64,000 bases of DNA from Tessaracoccus defluvii (GTDB taxonomy: Bacteria > Actinomycetota > Actinomycetes > Propionibacteriales > Propionibacteriaceae). The DNA is taken from NCBI RefSeq assembly GCF_014489575.1, contig NZ_CP060789.1, positions 1,178,001 through 1,242,000 on the forward strand, in the 5' to 3' direction. The stretch's first letter is position 1. Every line of letters starts with the position of its first letter. The position numbers were made by a program, and so were the translations under genes. Positions 44,815 to 55,120 of the stretch are shown here, piece by piece. The notes under the pieces were generated by a model. It did no database searches and was not told the DNA's origin. It saw only the letters and a list, made by a program, of their open reading frames with translations.

Positions 44815-46051
44815 TCGTCGCCTCTCGTTCGATCAGGTCGAGGTAGGCCTCCACGTAGCCCTGCGCCGTCCGTTCGGGGCTGAGCCCGGGCAGCAGGTCC
44901 GTGGTGGCAGCGGACATCCTACGGCGAAGCGCGTCGTCCATGAGGGCGCGGAAGCCCTGCGCGAGCGACGCCGTGTCCGGCTGGGTCAGCAGCGCCGTCT
45001 CCTGTGACAGCCCGACGGTGAGGCGGTCGTCGCAGTACAAGACGGGCAGCCCTGCGGCCACGGCCTCGGTGATCACCAGACCCTGCGAATCGAACCGGTA
45101 CGAGCTGAGCACCAGCGCGTCCGCATTGACGAGTTCGTAGGCGATCGCGGGCAGCGCGGACAGGTGCCAGCGGAAGTCGATGTTGTCCGCTCCCGCGGCG
45201 AGGCGTTTCAGCACGTCACGCTGGTCGCCGTCGCCGACGATGACCAGCTCGGCATCGGGAAGATCGGCCCTGCGGAACGCCTTGACCATGACGTCGAGGC
45301 GCTTTTCCTTGGCGAGCCGGCCGACGGACAGGAACCTGACCCGGCCGTCCCCCGTCCGTTCCCGCGGTGCCTGCTCGATGGCCGCCTGCATGCCGCGGTT
45401 GATCCCCGTCGGCACCACGTAGCTGCGGAGGGCGTGCCCCGACGCCTCGTCGATGAGGTCGCGCATGAAGGGCGAGGGAACCGTGTAGGCGTCCACCCGC
45501 TGCGCGATGTCAGCAAAGTGGCGCCAGTCCATCCTGGCGAAGAGCCCACCGGCCTCGTTGCGCCTGGAGGGGAACCGGGTGGCGACGCCGTCGACCTTCC
45601 TGGCCCTCCGCAGCGCAGGCAGCACGAGCAGCAGGTAGCTGAGGGTGCCCCAGAAGGCCCCGCGCACACTCTGGTGGGTGCCGGCGATGTTGGCGTGGAA
45701 GCTGTGCAGGTGCGGGATCCCCTGCAGCTGCGCCAGCTTCGAGCCGAGCACGAGCGCGCCGCGTTCGGTCTGGCTGTGGACGATGTCGAAACGGCCGGCA
45801 TCGTTGATGAGCCGGGCACGCCGGTCGCTGCAGTGCAGCACGCTCAGATGGGCGGGAAGCCCCTCCACGTAGAGGGTCGGGCACTCGATGATGCGGCCGA
45901 TCCGGGGCTTCTGCAGGTGACGGTCGGGGGCGATGAGCGTGACGTCGTGGCCGAGCGCCGTCAGCTCCTCGAGCTGCGTCTGCACGGAACGGCCGATTCC
46001 ACCGGAGGCCGGGAAGAAGTCGTCGATGATGATCGCGATGCGCAGGCTCAC
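44807..46051 (-). CDS. GT4-family glycosyltransferase
   Basis: 414 aa from GTG 46051, overlapping the phosphodiesterase stop (GTGA). Two Rossmann domains: N-terminal DDFFPASGGIGRSVQTQLEEL and HSFHANIAGTHQSVRG; C-terminal LSVGRLAKEKRLDVMVKAFR, VGDGDQRDVLKRLA and the E-x7-E motif region SQGLVITEAVAAGLPVLY. Nucleotide-sugar donor and acceptor are unknown; cell-envelope glycolipid synthesis is the usual role of such solitary actinobacterial enzymes. Confidence 0.87.
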   Translation of the reverse strand: MSLRIAIIIDDFFPASGGIGRSVQTQLEELTALGHDVTLIAPDRHLQKPRIGRIIECPTLYVEGLPAHLSVLHCSDRRARLINDAGRFDIVHSQTERGALVLGSKLAQLQGIPHLHSFHANIAGTHQSVRGAFWGTLSYLLLVLPALRRARKVDGVATRFPSRRNEAGGLFARMDWRHFADIAQRVDAYTVPSPFMRDLIDEASGHALRSYVVPTGINRGMQAAIEQAPRERTGDGRVRFLSVGRLAKEKRLDVMVKAFRRADLPDAELVIVGDGDQRDVLKRLAAGADNIDFRWHLSALPAIAYELVNADALVLSSYRFDSQGLVITEAVAAGLPVLYCDDRLTVGLSQETALLTQPDTASLAQGFRALMDDALRRRMSAATTDLLPGLSPERTAQGYVEAYLDLIEREATSG

Positions 46052-47169
46052 CGGGAACCGCCGAGCATGAGGAGCGGAACCTCCATCTCCGTGGCGGTCA
46101 ACGACCCGTGCATGCCGACCAGCCCGAACTCCCCGGGGCTGCCGAGGCTCATGACGGCGAAGTCCCCAGTCATGGCGGCGACGACGTCGCCGATCCTGGC
46201 CAGGCTCGTCTCCGTCATCCGCGGGCCGAACCAGCCGGCCTCGACGGCCTCCTCACGGCGCAGCACGAGCGCCCGGTCCCCGAGCTCGCGGCGCCAGGAG
46301 GCGGCCAGACGGGCGGGGTCGGTCGTGTAGATGTGGCGGAACCGGGGTTCGCCGCCGAGAACGTCGTAGCCGCCCAGGGCCGGCGTCTCCTCGGCCACGA
46401 TCCGGGATTCGAGGGGGATGTTGACCATGCCGTGATCGCCGGTCACGAGGAGGCAGGTGTCCGCCGGCAGCGTCTCTGCAAGGGTCGCGACGAGATCATC
46501 GACCGAGGCCAGCCGTTCCAGCCACTGCCACGAGCCGACGCCGAAGCCGTGCCCGTCGTGATCGAGCATCCTCTCGTACGCGTACACCAGCCGCTCGGTG
46601 GTCAGCGCCTCGTTGATGAGCTCCGCGACGTGGTGCTGGTCGGACTCGAGCTCGATCGGACGGTGCTGCGCGCCGCCGAAGGCCAGCCGGGTCAGCGCGG
46701 ACGCGCCGAACCGCTTGAGCATGACGGCGCTCGTCGCCTCACCTCGCCGCGCGAGAAGCTCGAACTGCGTCGGCGTCTGCGCGAAGGCTGCGATGTCCTC
46801 GGGGCCGCCGTCCCAGCTGAGAGCGTTGACCACGCGGTCGACCGTCGGCTCGCGGAACGTGTAACCGACGACCCCGTGTTCGCCCGGGCCGCAGCCGCAG
46901 CCGAGCGAGGTGAGCGACGTCGCCGTCGTGGAGGGTACCGAGCACGTCAGCCGCAGCGCGCCCGGCAGCGCGTGCGACATAACCTCGGCGTGGTCGGAGT
47001 AGCCGTCGAGCTGGTGCCAGCCGAGCCCGTCCACCAGGAGGACGACGTAGCGGCGGGCGACGGGGATGTCGATGATCGGCGCGTTCCCCTCGAGGCGCGC
47101 GACGACGCTCGGCAGGAGGTTGGCCAGTGCCAGGTCCGCGTACCGGGGGGCGATGAAGTCGGCTGACAT
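46048..47169 (-). CDS. Alkaline phosphatase/nucleotide pyrophosphatase-superfamily phosphodiesterase
   Basis: 373 aa. Metal-binding Asp in LLVDGLGWHQL, nucleophile Thr in PSTTATS, and further metal ligands in LDHDGHGFG, TGDHGMV and MHGSL. No signal peptide, so it is cytoplasmic or its target is at the inner face. Hydrolyses phosphodiester or pyrophosphate bonds; substrate not known. Its ATG overlaps the DUF5998 stop by one base; glycosyltransferase and tdk follow in one operon. Confidence 0.88.
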   Translation of the reverse strand: MSADFIAPRYADLALANLLPSVVARLEGNAPIIDIPVARRYVVLLVDGLGWHQLDGYSDHAEVMSHALPGALRLTCSVPSTTATSLTSLGCGCGPGEHGVVGYTFREPTVDRVVNALSWDGGPEDIAAFAQTPTQFELLARRGEATSAVMLKRFGASALTRLAFGGAQHRPIELESDQHHVAELINEALTTERLVYAYERMLDHDGHGFGVGSWQWLERLASVDDLVATLAETLPADTCLLVTGDHGMVNIPLESRIVAEETPALGGYDVLGGEPRFRHIYTTDPARLAASWRRELGDRALVLRREEAVEAGWFGPRMTETSLARIGDVVAAMTGDFAVMSLGSPGEFGLVGMHGSLTATEMEVPLLMLGGSR

Positions 47170-47732
47170 CAGCCGACAGCCGCCTGCAGGCGGGTGCCGA
47201 AGGCGATGAGGCGGCGCGCGTTGTCGCCGTCGGCCTGTGGGCTCATGCGCACCGTGATGTCGTCGGGCTGGATCACGCCCGTGTAGCCGTGGTCGGCCTC
47301 GCAGGTGGGATCCTCGCAGCCGGCGGGGCCCAGATCGACGCGGCGCGCGGCGCCCCAGACGACGCTGAGCCAGGCCTCGTGCAGCCCGCCGCGTTCGGCC
47401 GGATCCTGCAGCGCCCGGGTGAGGACCACGGAGTCGATGGCCCGCAGCGCGACGATCTCGGTGGTGGCCAGCGCCTCGGTCCGGCCGCCCTCGCCCTCGT
47501 CGATGTGGCAGATCAGCAGCTGCTTCTCGGTCCGGACCAGGACGGTCAGGTGCCGGTGGAGCTCGTGCCCGGCGAACGTGGCCTCATGCTGGACGAGGTG
47601 GTCGAGCACCGGTCGTCCGCCGAGGCCCAGCGCGACCGTCTCGGCGACCAGCCGCGGGTAGAAGCCGCATTCGGCGATCTCCGCCATGAGGTCGGACGGC
47701 AGAACGGTAGGGAGGTCGGTGGGCTGGCTCAC
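47169..47732 (-). CDS. DUF5998 protein
   Basis: 187 aa from GTG 47732. Conserved actinobacterial family (LPSDLMAEIAECGFYPRLVAETV, DHLVQHEATFAGHELHRHLTVLVRTEKQLLICHIDE, CEDPTCEADHGYTG). The paired Cys/His near the end could bind metal. Function unknown. CATGAT six bases before GTG 47732 suggests a leaderless operon promoter. Confidence 0.83.
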   Translation of the reverse strand: MSQPTDLPTVLPSDLMAEIAECGFYPRLVAETVALGLGGRPVLDHLVQHEATFAGHELHRHLTVLVRTEKQLLICHIDEGEGGRTEALATTEIVALRAIDSVVLTRALQDPAERGGLHEAWLSVVWGAARRVDLGPAGCEDPTCEADHGYTGVIQPDDITVRMSPQADGDNARRLIAFGTRLQAAVG

Positions 47733-47756
47733 GCGCCCATCATGGCACGCCTGCGT

Positions 47757-47762
47757 TAGGTT
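47757..47762 (+). promoter_or_regulatory. -10 element, leaderless start of App1-type gene
   Basis: TAGGTT six bases before ATG 47769, no ribosome site. Confidence 0.55.
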
Positions 47763-47768
47763 TGAGTC

Positions 47769-48797
47769 ATGCCCTCCCGCCCCTTCATCGCCGCCCGCAT
47801 TGAGGACCGCGCCAACGCGCTGGTGAACAGGGTCCTGATCCGGCGCGGCTGGCGGGAGTCGATCCTGCCGTACATCGGCTACGGCACGAGCGAGCAGCTG
47901 CGCGTGCTCGCCCGCGTGATCCTGCAGCCGCCGCAGGACGAGGCCATCGTGCAGGCCGCCTCCGCCCTCCTGTACCGACGGGGCTGGCGCAACTTCATCA
48001 ATGCGCCCCTGGTCGGCGCCCCGCTCGACGTCGTGATCGGCGACACGCGGATCCCCGTGGTAGCGGACCGCGGCGGCTTCGTGGACGTCCGGGTGCGCAA
48101 CCCCGGGCTGGATCCCGGCTGGCACGAGCTCCAGCTCGAGGGGCACGGCGGCGCCCGGGCCACGGCACGGGTGCAGGTCATCGCCGACGACATCACCTTC
48201 GGCATCGTCAGCGACATCGACGACACGATCCTGTCGACCTACCTGCCCCGGCTCACGCTGGCGGCCTGGAACTCGTTCGTGCTGACCGAGCAGGCCAGGC
48301 AGGCGGTGCCGGGCATGGCCCGCTTCTACCAGCAGCTCCTCGCCGCACACCCCGGCTCTCCGATCATCTTCGTCTCCACCGGCGCCTGGAACACGTTCGC
48401 GATGATCGAGCGGTTCACGGCCCGACACGGCTTCCCGCTGGGCGCGGTGCTGCTGACCGACTGGGGGCCGACGAACACCGGCTGGTTCCGCAGCGGCGTC
48501 GACCACAAGCGCCGCTGCCTGCGCGAACTCGCCCGCGACCTGCCCAACATCAAGTGGGTGCTGGTCGGCGACGACGGACAGCACGACCCTGACCTCTACG
48601 CGGAGTTCGCCACGCTGCAGCCCGACCATGTGGCGGCGCGCGCCATCCGGCAGCTGACCCCCGGCGAGCACACGCTGGCACACGGCCTGCCCATGGAGGT
48701 CGCCCTGTCCGAGGAACGCTGGGCCCCCGACATGGCCCCGGAGGTCCGGGCCCCCGACGGGGACGGGCTCGCCGAGAAGCTCCGGCGCCTCCTCTGA
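47769..48797 (+). CDS. App1/DUF2183-family phosphatase
   Basis: 342 aa. The C-terminal HAD-type phosphatase domain (DUF2183, about residues 140-300) has the DxDxT motif in SDIDDTIL, STGAWN, and VLVGDDGQHDPDLY. The N-terminal half is a beta-rich domain. Yeast App1p is a phosphatidate phosphatase; the bacterial substrate is unproven but a phospholipid is plausible. Confidence 0.87.
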   Translation: MPSRPFIAARIEDRANALVNRVLIRRGWRESILPYIGYGTSEQLRVLARVILQPPQDEAIVQAASALLYRRGWRNFINAPLVGAPLDVVIGDTRIPVVADRGGFVDVRVRNPGLDPGWHELQLEGHGGARATARVQVIADDITFGIVSDIDDTILSTYLPRLTLAAWNSFVLTEQARQAVPGMARFYQQLLAAHPGSPIIFVSTGAWNTFAMIERFTARHGFPLGAVLLTDWGPTNTGWFRSGVDHKRRCLRELARDLPNIKWVLVGDDGQHDPDLYAEFATLQPDHVAARAIRQLTPGEHTLAHGLPMEVALSEERWAPDMAPEVRAPDGDGLAEKLRRLL

Positions 48798-48877
48798 GCC
48801 CGGCGCGCCGGATCGGTCCGTCGCCTGCGAACCGGTAGGCTGCGGGCCGACCAACCCCGCCCAGAGGAGACCGCCAG

Positions 48878-51307
48878 ATGGCGAAGCCGACGATCGACGA
48901 CGACCTGACCGACGAGGAACACATCGTCGACGTCGATGTCACCCAGGAGATGGAGTCGAGCTTCCTGGAGTACGCCTACTCCGTCATCTATTCACGTGCG
49001 CTCCCCGATGCACGCGACGGGCTCAAGCCCGTGCAGCGGCGCATCCTCTACTCGATGGATCAGATGGGGATCCGGCCCGACCGCAGCCACGTCAAGTGCG
49101 CCCGCGTCGTCGGACAGGTCATGGGTCTCCTCCACCCTCACGGCGATTCGGCCATCTACGACGCGCTCGTGCGGATCGGGCAGCCGTGGGCGATGCGGCT
49201 CCCGCTGGTCGACGGCCACGGCAACTTCGGCTCCCTGGACGCCGGGCCCGCGGCGATGCGATACACCGAGTGCCGCATGGCCTCCCCCGCGCTGGCCATG
49301 ACCACCGGCCTGGCCGAGGACACCGTCGACTTCAAGCCGAACTACGACGGCAAGGAGACCGAACCGGTCGTCCTTCCCTCCGCCATCCCGAACCTGCTGG
49401 TCAACGGGGCGACCGGCATCGCCGTCGGCATGGCCACCAACATCGCGCCGCACAACCTCATCGAGGTCGTCGCTGCCCTCCAGCAGCTCCTGAAGGCCCC
49501 CGACATGCAGCTCGACGAGCTGATGCGCCACATCCCGGGGCCCGACTTCCCCACCGGCGGCAAGATCATCGGGCTCGACGGCGTCCGCGACGCCTACGCG
49601 ACGGGCCGCGGCAGCCTCCGCATCCGCGCCACCGCGCGGATCGAGAAGGTGACGCCGCGCCGCATGGGCATCGTCGTCACCGAGCTGCCGTACATGGTCG
49701 GCCCCGAGAAGATCATCGAGCAGATCAAGAAGGGCGTCGACGACAAGAAGCTCACCGGCATCGCCGACGTCAAGGACCTGACGGACCTGGCCCACGGCAT
49801 GCGGCTGGTGATCGAGGTGAAGAACGGCATCAACCCCGAGGCCCTCCTCGAGCAGCTCTACAAGGCCACGAAGCTCGAGGACACCTTCGCGATCAACGCC
49901 GTCGCGCTCGTCGAGGGGCAGCCGCGCACGATGTCGCTCAAGGAGATGCTCGAGGTGTTCCTCGAGCACCGGCTCGACGTCACCCTGCGCCGGACCCGGT
50001 TCCAGCTCAGGAAGGCCGAGGACCGACTGCACCTCGTCCGCGGACTCATCATCGCCATCGCCGACATCGACGACGTGATCGCGATCATCCGCACCTCCGA
50101 GGACGCAGGCCAGGCGAAGGAGCGCCTCATGGGCGCGTTCGACCTGAGCGACGAGCAGGCCACCTACATCCTCGACATGCAGCTGCGTCGGCTCACCCGC
50201 TACTCCACCATCGAGCTGGAACGGGAGGCTGACGAGCTCACCACCCGCATCGCCGGCCTGCGCGACATCATCGACAACGACGGAGTGCTGCGGCGGGTCG
50301 TCGGCGAGGAGCTCACCCAGGTCGCCCGCGACTTCGGCACCCCCCGCCGCACGGTCCTGCTGGCCTCCTCCGGGGCCACGCCCGCGAAGGCCACCCCGCT
50401 CGAGGTGCCCGACGCGCCGTGCTGGGTGCTGCTCAGCGGCTCGGGCCTCGTGGCCCGCACCGACACCGCCGACGATCTGCCCACCGAGGGACGCGCCGCC
50501 CACGATGTCGTCGTCGCCCGCCTGCGCACCACGGCGCAGGCCGAGTTCGGGGTCCTGACCAACCGCGGCAGGCTGCTGCGCTGCCGCGCGATCGAGCTGC
50601 CGACGGTCCCGCTCACCGCCACCGCCCCGAGCCTGCAGGGCGGCAGCCTGGCGGCCGAACTGTGGCCGCTCGAACAGGGTGAGACGCCGCTCGGGCTCAC
50701 CTCCCTCGACCCAGACTCGCTCGGCCTGGCGCTCGGCACCCGCACCGGCGTCGTCAAGCGCGTCAACGCCGAGGTCCTCGGCAAGGACGCGTGGGACGTG
50801 ATCCGGCTCGACGACGGCGACGAGGTCGTCGGCGCGTTCGAGGTGACCGACCCCGAGGCCGACGTCGCCTTCATCACCAGCGACGCACAGCTGCTGCACT
50901 TCCCGGCCGCCTCCGTCCGCCCCCAGGGCCGCTCCGGCGGCGGCATGGCCGGCATCAAGCTCGCCGCCGGCGCCCGCGTGATCTGGTTCGGCGAGGCCCA
51001 TTCCGAGACGGACGACGTGGTGACGGTGTCCGGCTCGGCCGGCTCGCTGCCCGGCACAGAGACCGGCCAGGCGAAGGTGACCGCGTTGGCGGAGTATCCC
51101 GCCAAGGGCCGCGCGACCGGCGGCGTCCGCGCCCACCGGTTCCTGGTGGGTGAGGACACGCTGCTCATCGCGGCCATCGGCCGTCGACCGGTCGTCGCCG
51201 CCGCCTCCAGCGGCTCTCCGGTGGAGCTGCCGACCGTGCCGGGACGACGCGACGGATCAGGCTCCGCGGTCACCCAGCCGGTGACCATGCTCGGCGGACG
51301 GGGCTGA
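48878..51307 (+). CDS. parC: DNA topoisomerase IV / second gyrase subunit A (ParC-like)
   Basis: 809 aa. Breakage-reunion subunit; active-site Tyr129 in [10 protein letters not shown]; quinolone-determining region [14 protein letters not shown] with S91 and D95. The C-terminal beta-pinwheel (about residues 490-800) lacks a canonical QRRGGKG GyrA-box, having GRSGGGMAG instead, in favour of ParC over GyrA. RBS AGAGGAGA, -10 TAGGCT at about 48836. Its partner ParE is encoded 8 kb away on the other strand. Confidence 0.9.
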   Translation: MAKPTIDDDLTDEEHIVDVDVTQEMESSFLEYAYSVIYSRALPDARDGLKPVQRRILYSMDQMGIRPDRSHVKCARVVGQVMGLLHPHGDSAIYDALVRIGQPWAMRLPLVDGHGNFGSLDAGPAAMRYTECRMASPALAMTTGLAEDTVDFKPNYDGKETEPVVLPSAIPNLLVNGATGIAVGMATNIAPHNLIEVVAALQQLLKAPDMQLDELMRHIPGPDFPTGGKIIGLDGVRDAYATGRGSLRIRATARIEKVTPRRMGIVVTELPYMVGPEKIIEQIKKGVDDKKLTGIADVKDLTDLAHGMRLVIEVKNGINPEALLEQLYKATKLEDTFAINAVALVEGQPRTMSLKEMLEVFLEHRLDVTLRRTRFQLRKAEDRLHLVRGLIIAIADIDDVIAIIRTSEDAGQAKERLMGAFDLSDEQATYILDMQLRRLTRYSTIELEREADELTTRIAGLRDIIDNDGVLRRVVGEELTQVARDFGTPRRTVLLASSGATPAKATPLEVPDAPCWVLLSGSGLVARTDTADDLPTEGRAAHDVVVARLRTTAQAEFGVLTNRGRLLRCRAIELPTVPLTATAPSLQGGSLAAELWPLEQGETPLGLTSLDPDSLGLALGTRTGVVKRVNAEVLGKDAWDVIRLDDGDEVVGAFEVTDPEADVAFITSDAQLLHFPAASVRPQGRSGGGMAGIKLAAGARVIWFGEAHSETDDVVTVSGSAGSLPGTETGQAKVTALAEYPAKGRATGGVRAHRFLVGEDTLLIAAIGRRPVVAAASSGSPVELPTVPGRRDGSGSAVTQPVTMLGGRG

Positions 51308-51359
51308 CCGGGTGCACCTCGGCGGAGTAGAGTCACTTTCCGACCGAGGGAGTAGACGC

Positions 51360-51851
51360 ATGGGCTTTGACGACCTGCTAGCGAACAACGCGGAGTACGC
51401 CACCGACTTCGCCGATGGATACTTCGACGGTATAGCCAAGGCCGGCGTCGCCATCGTCACCTGCATGGACTCGCGGATCGAACCGCTCGGCATGGTGGGG
51501 CTCCGCATCGGCGACGCCAAGATCCTGCGCTCCCCCGGTGGCCGCATCTCCACCTCGGTTCTCGCCGGCCTCGTGCTCGGCGTCCAGCTGCTGCAGGTCG
51601 ACCGGATCCTGATCGTGCCGCACACACGCTGCGCCATGGCGTCGGGCACCGACGACGACCTCCGCCGGGTCATCACGGAGAAGACGGGCTCTGACGCCAC
51701 CTGGATGTCGTTCGGCGCGAGCCCCGACCAGGCCGGCCGGCTCCGCACCGACGTCGACATGGTGTCGAACCACCCCCTGATCAAGGGGCATGCCGAGGTG
51801 GGCGGCTTCATGTACGACGTCGACACGGGTCTGCTGTCGCGCGTCCTCTGA
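51360..51851 (+). CDS. Beta-class carbonic anhydrase
   Basis: 163 aa from ATG 51360 after CGAGGGAG. Zinc ligands C35, H88 and C91 (CMDSR, HTRC), with the D37/R39 dyad. The short length and HTRCAM motif place it in the small actinobacterial/archaeal clade. Interconverts CO2 and bicarbonate, useful for biotin carboxylases of propionate metabolism (inference). Follows parC by about 50 bp. Confidence 0.9.
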   Translation: MGFDDLLANNAEYATDFADGYFDGIAKAGVAIVTCMDSRIEPLGMVGLRIGDAKILRSPGGRISTSVLAGLVLGVQLLQVDRILIVPHTRCAMASGTDDDLRRVITEKTGSDATWMSFGASPDQAGRLRTDVDMVSNHPLIKGHAEVGGFMYDVDTGLLSRVL

Positions 51852-51866
51852 CACCCTCCCTGCGCG

Positions 51867-52564
51867 TCAGGGAAGCAACGTGGCGTGGGCGTCGCGGATG
51901 TGACGCTCCACCAGATCGGCGGCCAGGCCGCCGTCCTGTGCCCACAAGGCTGAGACGATCGCCCGGTGCTCGGCGTTGAGCCGCTCCCGGAGCCGGTCCC
52001 AGTCGGTCACACGCCGCTCAGCCTCGAGGATCGGCGCCGCCACCGCCTCCCGGATCGCCACCGTCAGGTCGCGGATCAGCCGGTTCGCCCCCAGCCGGGC
52101 CAGCAGCAGGTGGAATGACGTGTCCAGTTCGTTGAACTCGGTCACGTCCATCAGACCGGACATGTCGTCGACGAGGGAGTCCAGCGCCGTCAGGTCGGCC
52201 TCCGTCGCCTGAGCTGGAGCCGCCTCCACCGTCGCGCGTTCCAGAACGACCCGGGTCTCCGTCAGCTCCGCGAAGGAGATGGCGTCGAGCGCGACATGCA
52301 GCCGCATCATCCGCCCGAAAGCCGGCCCTGCCCCGTCGCCACCCGGGTCCCTCCGGCGGGCCCGGTGTGGGAGGTGACCACGCCCTGCGCCTGCAGCACC
52401 TTCAGCGCCTCACGCACCGCACTCCGGCTGGCGCCGAGTTGCGTCGCGAGCTCACGTTCGTTGGGGAGGCGTGAACCGGGTGGGACGCGCCCGCCGAGGA
52501 TCTCGCCGGTCAGGTACTCGAGGACGGACTCGAAGCCTCCCGTGGCAAAGGTCATACCAGCCAT
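51867..52564 (-). pseudogene. lldR: FadR/LldR-type GntR regulator, frameshifted (probably sequence error)
   Basis: The N-terminal winged helix (LTGEILGGRVPPGSRLPNERELATQLGASRSAVREALKVLQAQGVV) stops at about 52308. The FadR-type C-terminal FCD domain continues in another frame from MMRLHVALDAISFAELTETR to 51867. Adding one G at about 52322-52323 gives ...ATGQGRAFGRMMRLHVALD..., a complete regulator of about 232 aa. Start ATG 52564 has GATAGT seven bases upstream; ATG 52555 is an alternative. Divergent to the lactate permease with two operators between them, so it is the lactate-responsive regulator. Confidence 0.85.
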
Positions 52565-52587
52565 TGTCCCCACTATCCGGCCCTGCC

Positions 52588-52641
52588 TTGGCGCCGGGCC
52601 GGATGGGCATATATGGTCAGACCAGAAAACTGGTCAGACCA
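52588..52641 (+). promoter_or_regulatory. lldP promoter with twin FadR-family operators
   Basis: -35 TTGGCG (52588-52593), 16-bp spacer, -10 TATATG (52610-52615). Two identical TGGTCAGACCA boxes lie at 52614-52624 and 52631-52641, each a perfect TGGT-N3-ACCA palindrome, the FadR/LldR recognition type, centred 17 bp apart. Binding there would block initiation. Confidence 0.75.
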
Positions 52642-52661
52642 ATGAACGATGGAGTTCGCAG

Positions 52662-54361
52662 ATGCTCTTGGAGACATTCCAACCGGCGACCGATCCGCTC
52701 GGCGCCCCTGGCTCTCCGCCCTCGTGGCGGCGTTGCCTGTGGTCGCGATGCTCGTCACCCTCGGCGCCCTGCGCTGGAAGGCGCACCACGCCGGGCCCTT
52801 CTCGTGGCTGCTGGCCTTCGTCGTCGCCGTCACCGCGTTCGGCATGCCCTGGACCATGGCGCTCAGCACGAGCGTCCACGGGTTCGTCTACGGCATCTTC
52901 CCGATCATCTGGATCCTGGTCACCGCGATCTGGATGTACGAGGTGACCGTGACCGCGGGGCGCTTCGACGACCTGCGACGCACCTTCTTCCTCATCAGCG
53001 ACGACCCGCGCGTGCTCGGCCTCCTCATCGCCTTCTGCTTCGGCGGGCTGCTGGAGGCGCTCGCCGGGTTCGGGGCGCCCGTCGCAATCACCGCCGCGAT
53101 GCTGGTGGCGATCGGTTTCTCCCCCCTGCGCTCGGCGCTGATCGCCCTGCTCGCCAACACCGTGCCTGTGGCGTTCGGCGCCGTCGGCCTGCCGGTGCTG
53201 ATGGCGGCCAAGTCAGGCGGCTTCGACGATGTGCTGGCCATCTCGCCGATCACGGGCCGGATGACGGCACTCCTGTGCCTCGTCGTCCCGATCCTGCTGC
53301 TATCCGTGATGGACGGCAAGCGGGGCATCAAGGAGTGCTGGCCCTTCGGGCTCGTGGTCGGCATCAGCTTCGGCGTCACCAAGTGGGTCGCGTCGGCGAC
53401 CGCCATGTACAGCCTCACAGAGGTGTTCGCCGCCGTCATCAGCGTCGCCGTGGCCATCGTCTTCCTCAAGCTCTGGCACCCCCGCGGCGGGGCCGAGGCC
53501 ACCGGACGCATCGGCTCGGTCCTGGACGCGTCCGTCGACGGCGCGGGCACCGCGGCCCCCCGGCCCGCGGATGCGCCGGATGCTCCCCCGCTCACCGCAG
53601 GGAAGATCACGATGGCTCTCGTGCCCTACCTGCTCGTCATCGTCGTCTTCGGCATCGCGGCGCTGCCGCCGGTGAAGGCCGCGCTCGGCGCCACCGATCT
53701 CAAGTTCTCCTGGCCGCTGCTCGGCGACCTGCTCGACGCGGCAGGAAACCCGTCTGCCCACCAGAACTACACGCTGGCCTGGGCCTCCACACCTGGCATC
53801 CTGCTGGCGTTCGTCGCCATCACCACCGGCCTGATCTACAGGCTCACGCTGCCCCAGGTCTTCGCCGTGCTCTGGACGAACGTGAAGAAGATGCGGTTCG
53901 CGATGCTGACCATCGGCTCCGTCGTGGCGCTGGCCTACGTCATGGGCGACTCCGGCCAGACCCTCGCGCTCGGCATGTTCTTCGCCGGCGCCGGCCTGGC
54001 CTACCCGTTCGTCGCGCCGGTGCTGGGGTGGATCGGCACCTACGTGACGGGCTCCGACACCTCGGCGAACATCCTGTTCTCGGGTCTCCAGTCGGGTGTC
54101 GGCGCGGAGATCGGCCCCGGCAGCCACCTGGCGGTCGAGGACATGCAGGCGCTGCTCGTGGGCGCCAACGCGGCCGGCGGCGTCGTCGGCAAGATGATCT
54201 CGCCCCAGTCCCTGACGATCGCGGCGACGGCCATCGGCGCCCCCGGCTCCGAGTCGGTGATCCTCCGCAGGATCATCGGCTGGAGCTTCATCCTGCTCTT
54301 CCTCCTCTGTCTGCTGTCCGGGCTCATGTCCACCCCGGTCCTCAGCTGGCTGCTGCCCTGA
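52662..54361 (+). pseudogene. lldP: L-lactate permease LldP, early frameshift (probably sequence error)
   Basis: Twelve-plus transmembrane helices. EALAGFGAPVAITAAMLV, NTVPVAFGAVGLPVL, TGSDTSANILFSGLQ and GKMISPQSLTIA are LldP signatures. The family start is MLLETFQPATDPLG from ATG 52662 (GGAG upstream), but the frame slips at the four-C run 52705-52708; one added C gives ...DPLGAPWLSALVAALP, matching other permeases. An in-frame ATG at 52649 avoids the break but gives a non-homologous N-terminus. Imports lactate for the LldEFG dehydrogenase. Confidence 0.87.
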
Positions 54362-54377
54362 CCGAAAGGAAAACCCC

Positions 54378-55120
54378 ATGGCACCCCACGTCGCACTCTT
54401 CGCGACCTGCATCAACGACACCATGCAGCCGTCCATCCCATCGCGACGGTGAAACTCCTGGAGCGGCTCGGCTGCACCGTGTCGTTCCCGAAGAAGCAGA
54501 CCTGCTGCGGGCAGATCATGACCAACACCGGTTACTGGAAGGAGGCGCTGCCGACCGTCCGCAACTATGTCGAGGCCTTCGACGGCTACGACTACGTGGT
54601 CGGCCCGTCCGGCTCATGCGTCGGATCGGTCAGGGAGCAGCACGCCATGCTCGCCCGCCACGCCGGCGACGCCACCCTCGAGAAGGAGGCCTCCGCCGCC
54701 GCGGCGCGTACCTATGAGCTGAGCGAGTTCCTAGTGGACGTCCTCGGTGTCACCGATGTCGGCGCCTACTTCCCCCACCGCGTGACCTACCACCCCACCT
54801 GCCACTCCATGCGGATCACCAAGGTCGGCGACCGACCGCTGCAACTGCTGCGCGCCGTCCGCGGCATCGATCTGGTCGACCTGCCCAAGGCCGAGCAGTG
54901 CTGCGGCTTCGGCGGCACGTTCTCCGTCAAGAATCCCGACGTGTCGATCGCCATGGCCTCCGACAAGGCCAGACACGTCCGCTCCACCGACGCCGAGTAC
55001 CTGGTCGCCGGCGACCAGGCCTGCCTCATGAACATCGGCGGTGTCCTGCACCGGCAGCGCGCCGGCATCAAGACCATCCACCTCGCCGAGATCCTGGCCC
55101 ACACCGAGGAGGACCTGTGA
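54378..55120 (+). pseudogene. lldE: L-lactate dehydrogenase complex protein LldE/LutA, frameshifted (probably sequence error)
   Basis: ATG 54378 follows GAAAGGA; MAPHVALFATCINDTMQPS matches the family start, then the frame ends at 54450. The rest (ATVKLLERLGCTVSFPKKQTCCGQIM...) continues in another frame to 55120. A single base added within 54431-54440 repairs it. Two CCG-type cysteine domains: TCCGQ and QCCGFGG. One of three subunits of the Fe-S lactate oxidising complex. Overlaps lldF by four bases (GTGA). Confidence 0.88.

Noticed and set aside
48992..51136. 714-codon minus-strand ORF opposite parC
   Set aside because: Antisense shadow with repetitive Asp/Gly/Val composition; parC is intact and conserved.
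52649..52661. LldP start at ATG 52649 giving an unbroken frame
   Set aside because: It lacks a ribosome site and its N-terminus does not resemble LldP, whereas ATG 52662 with one restored base does.
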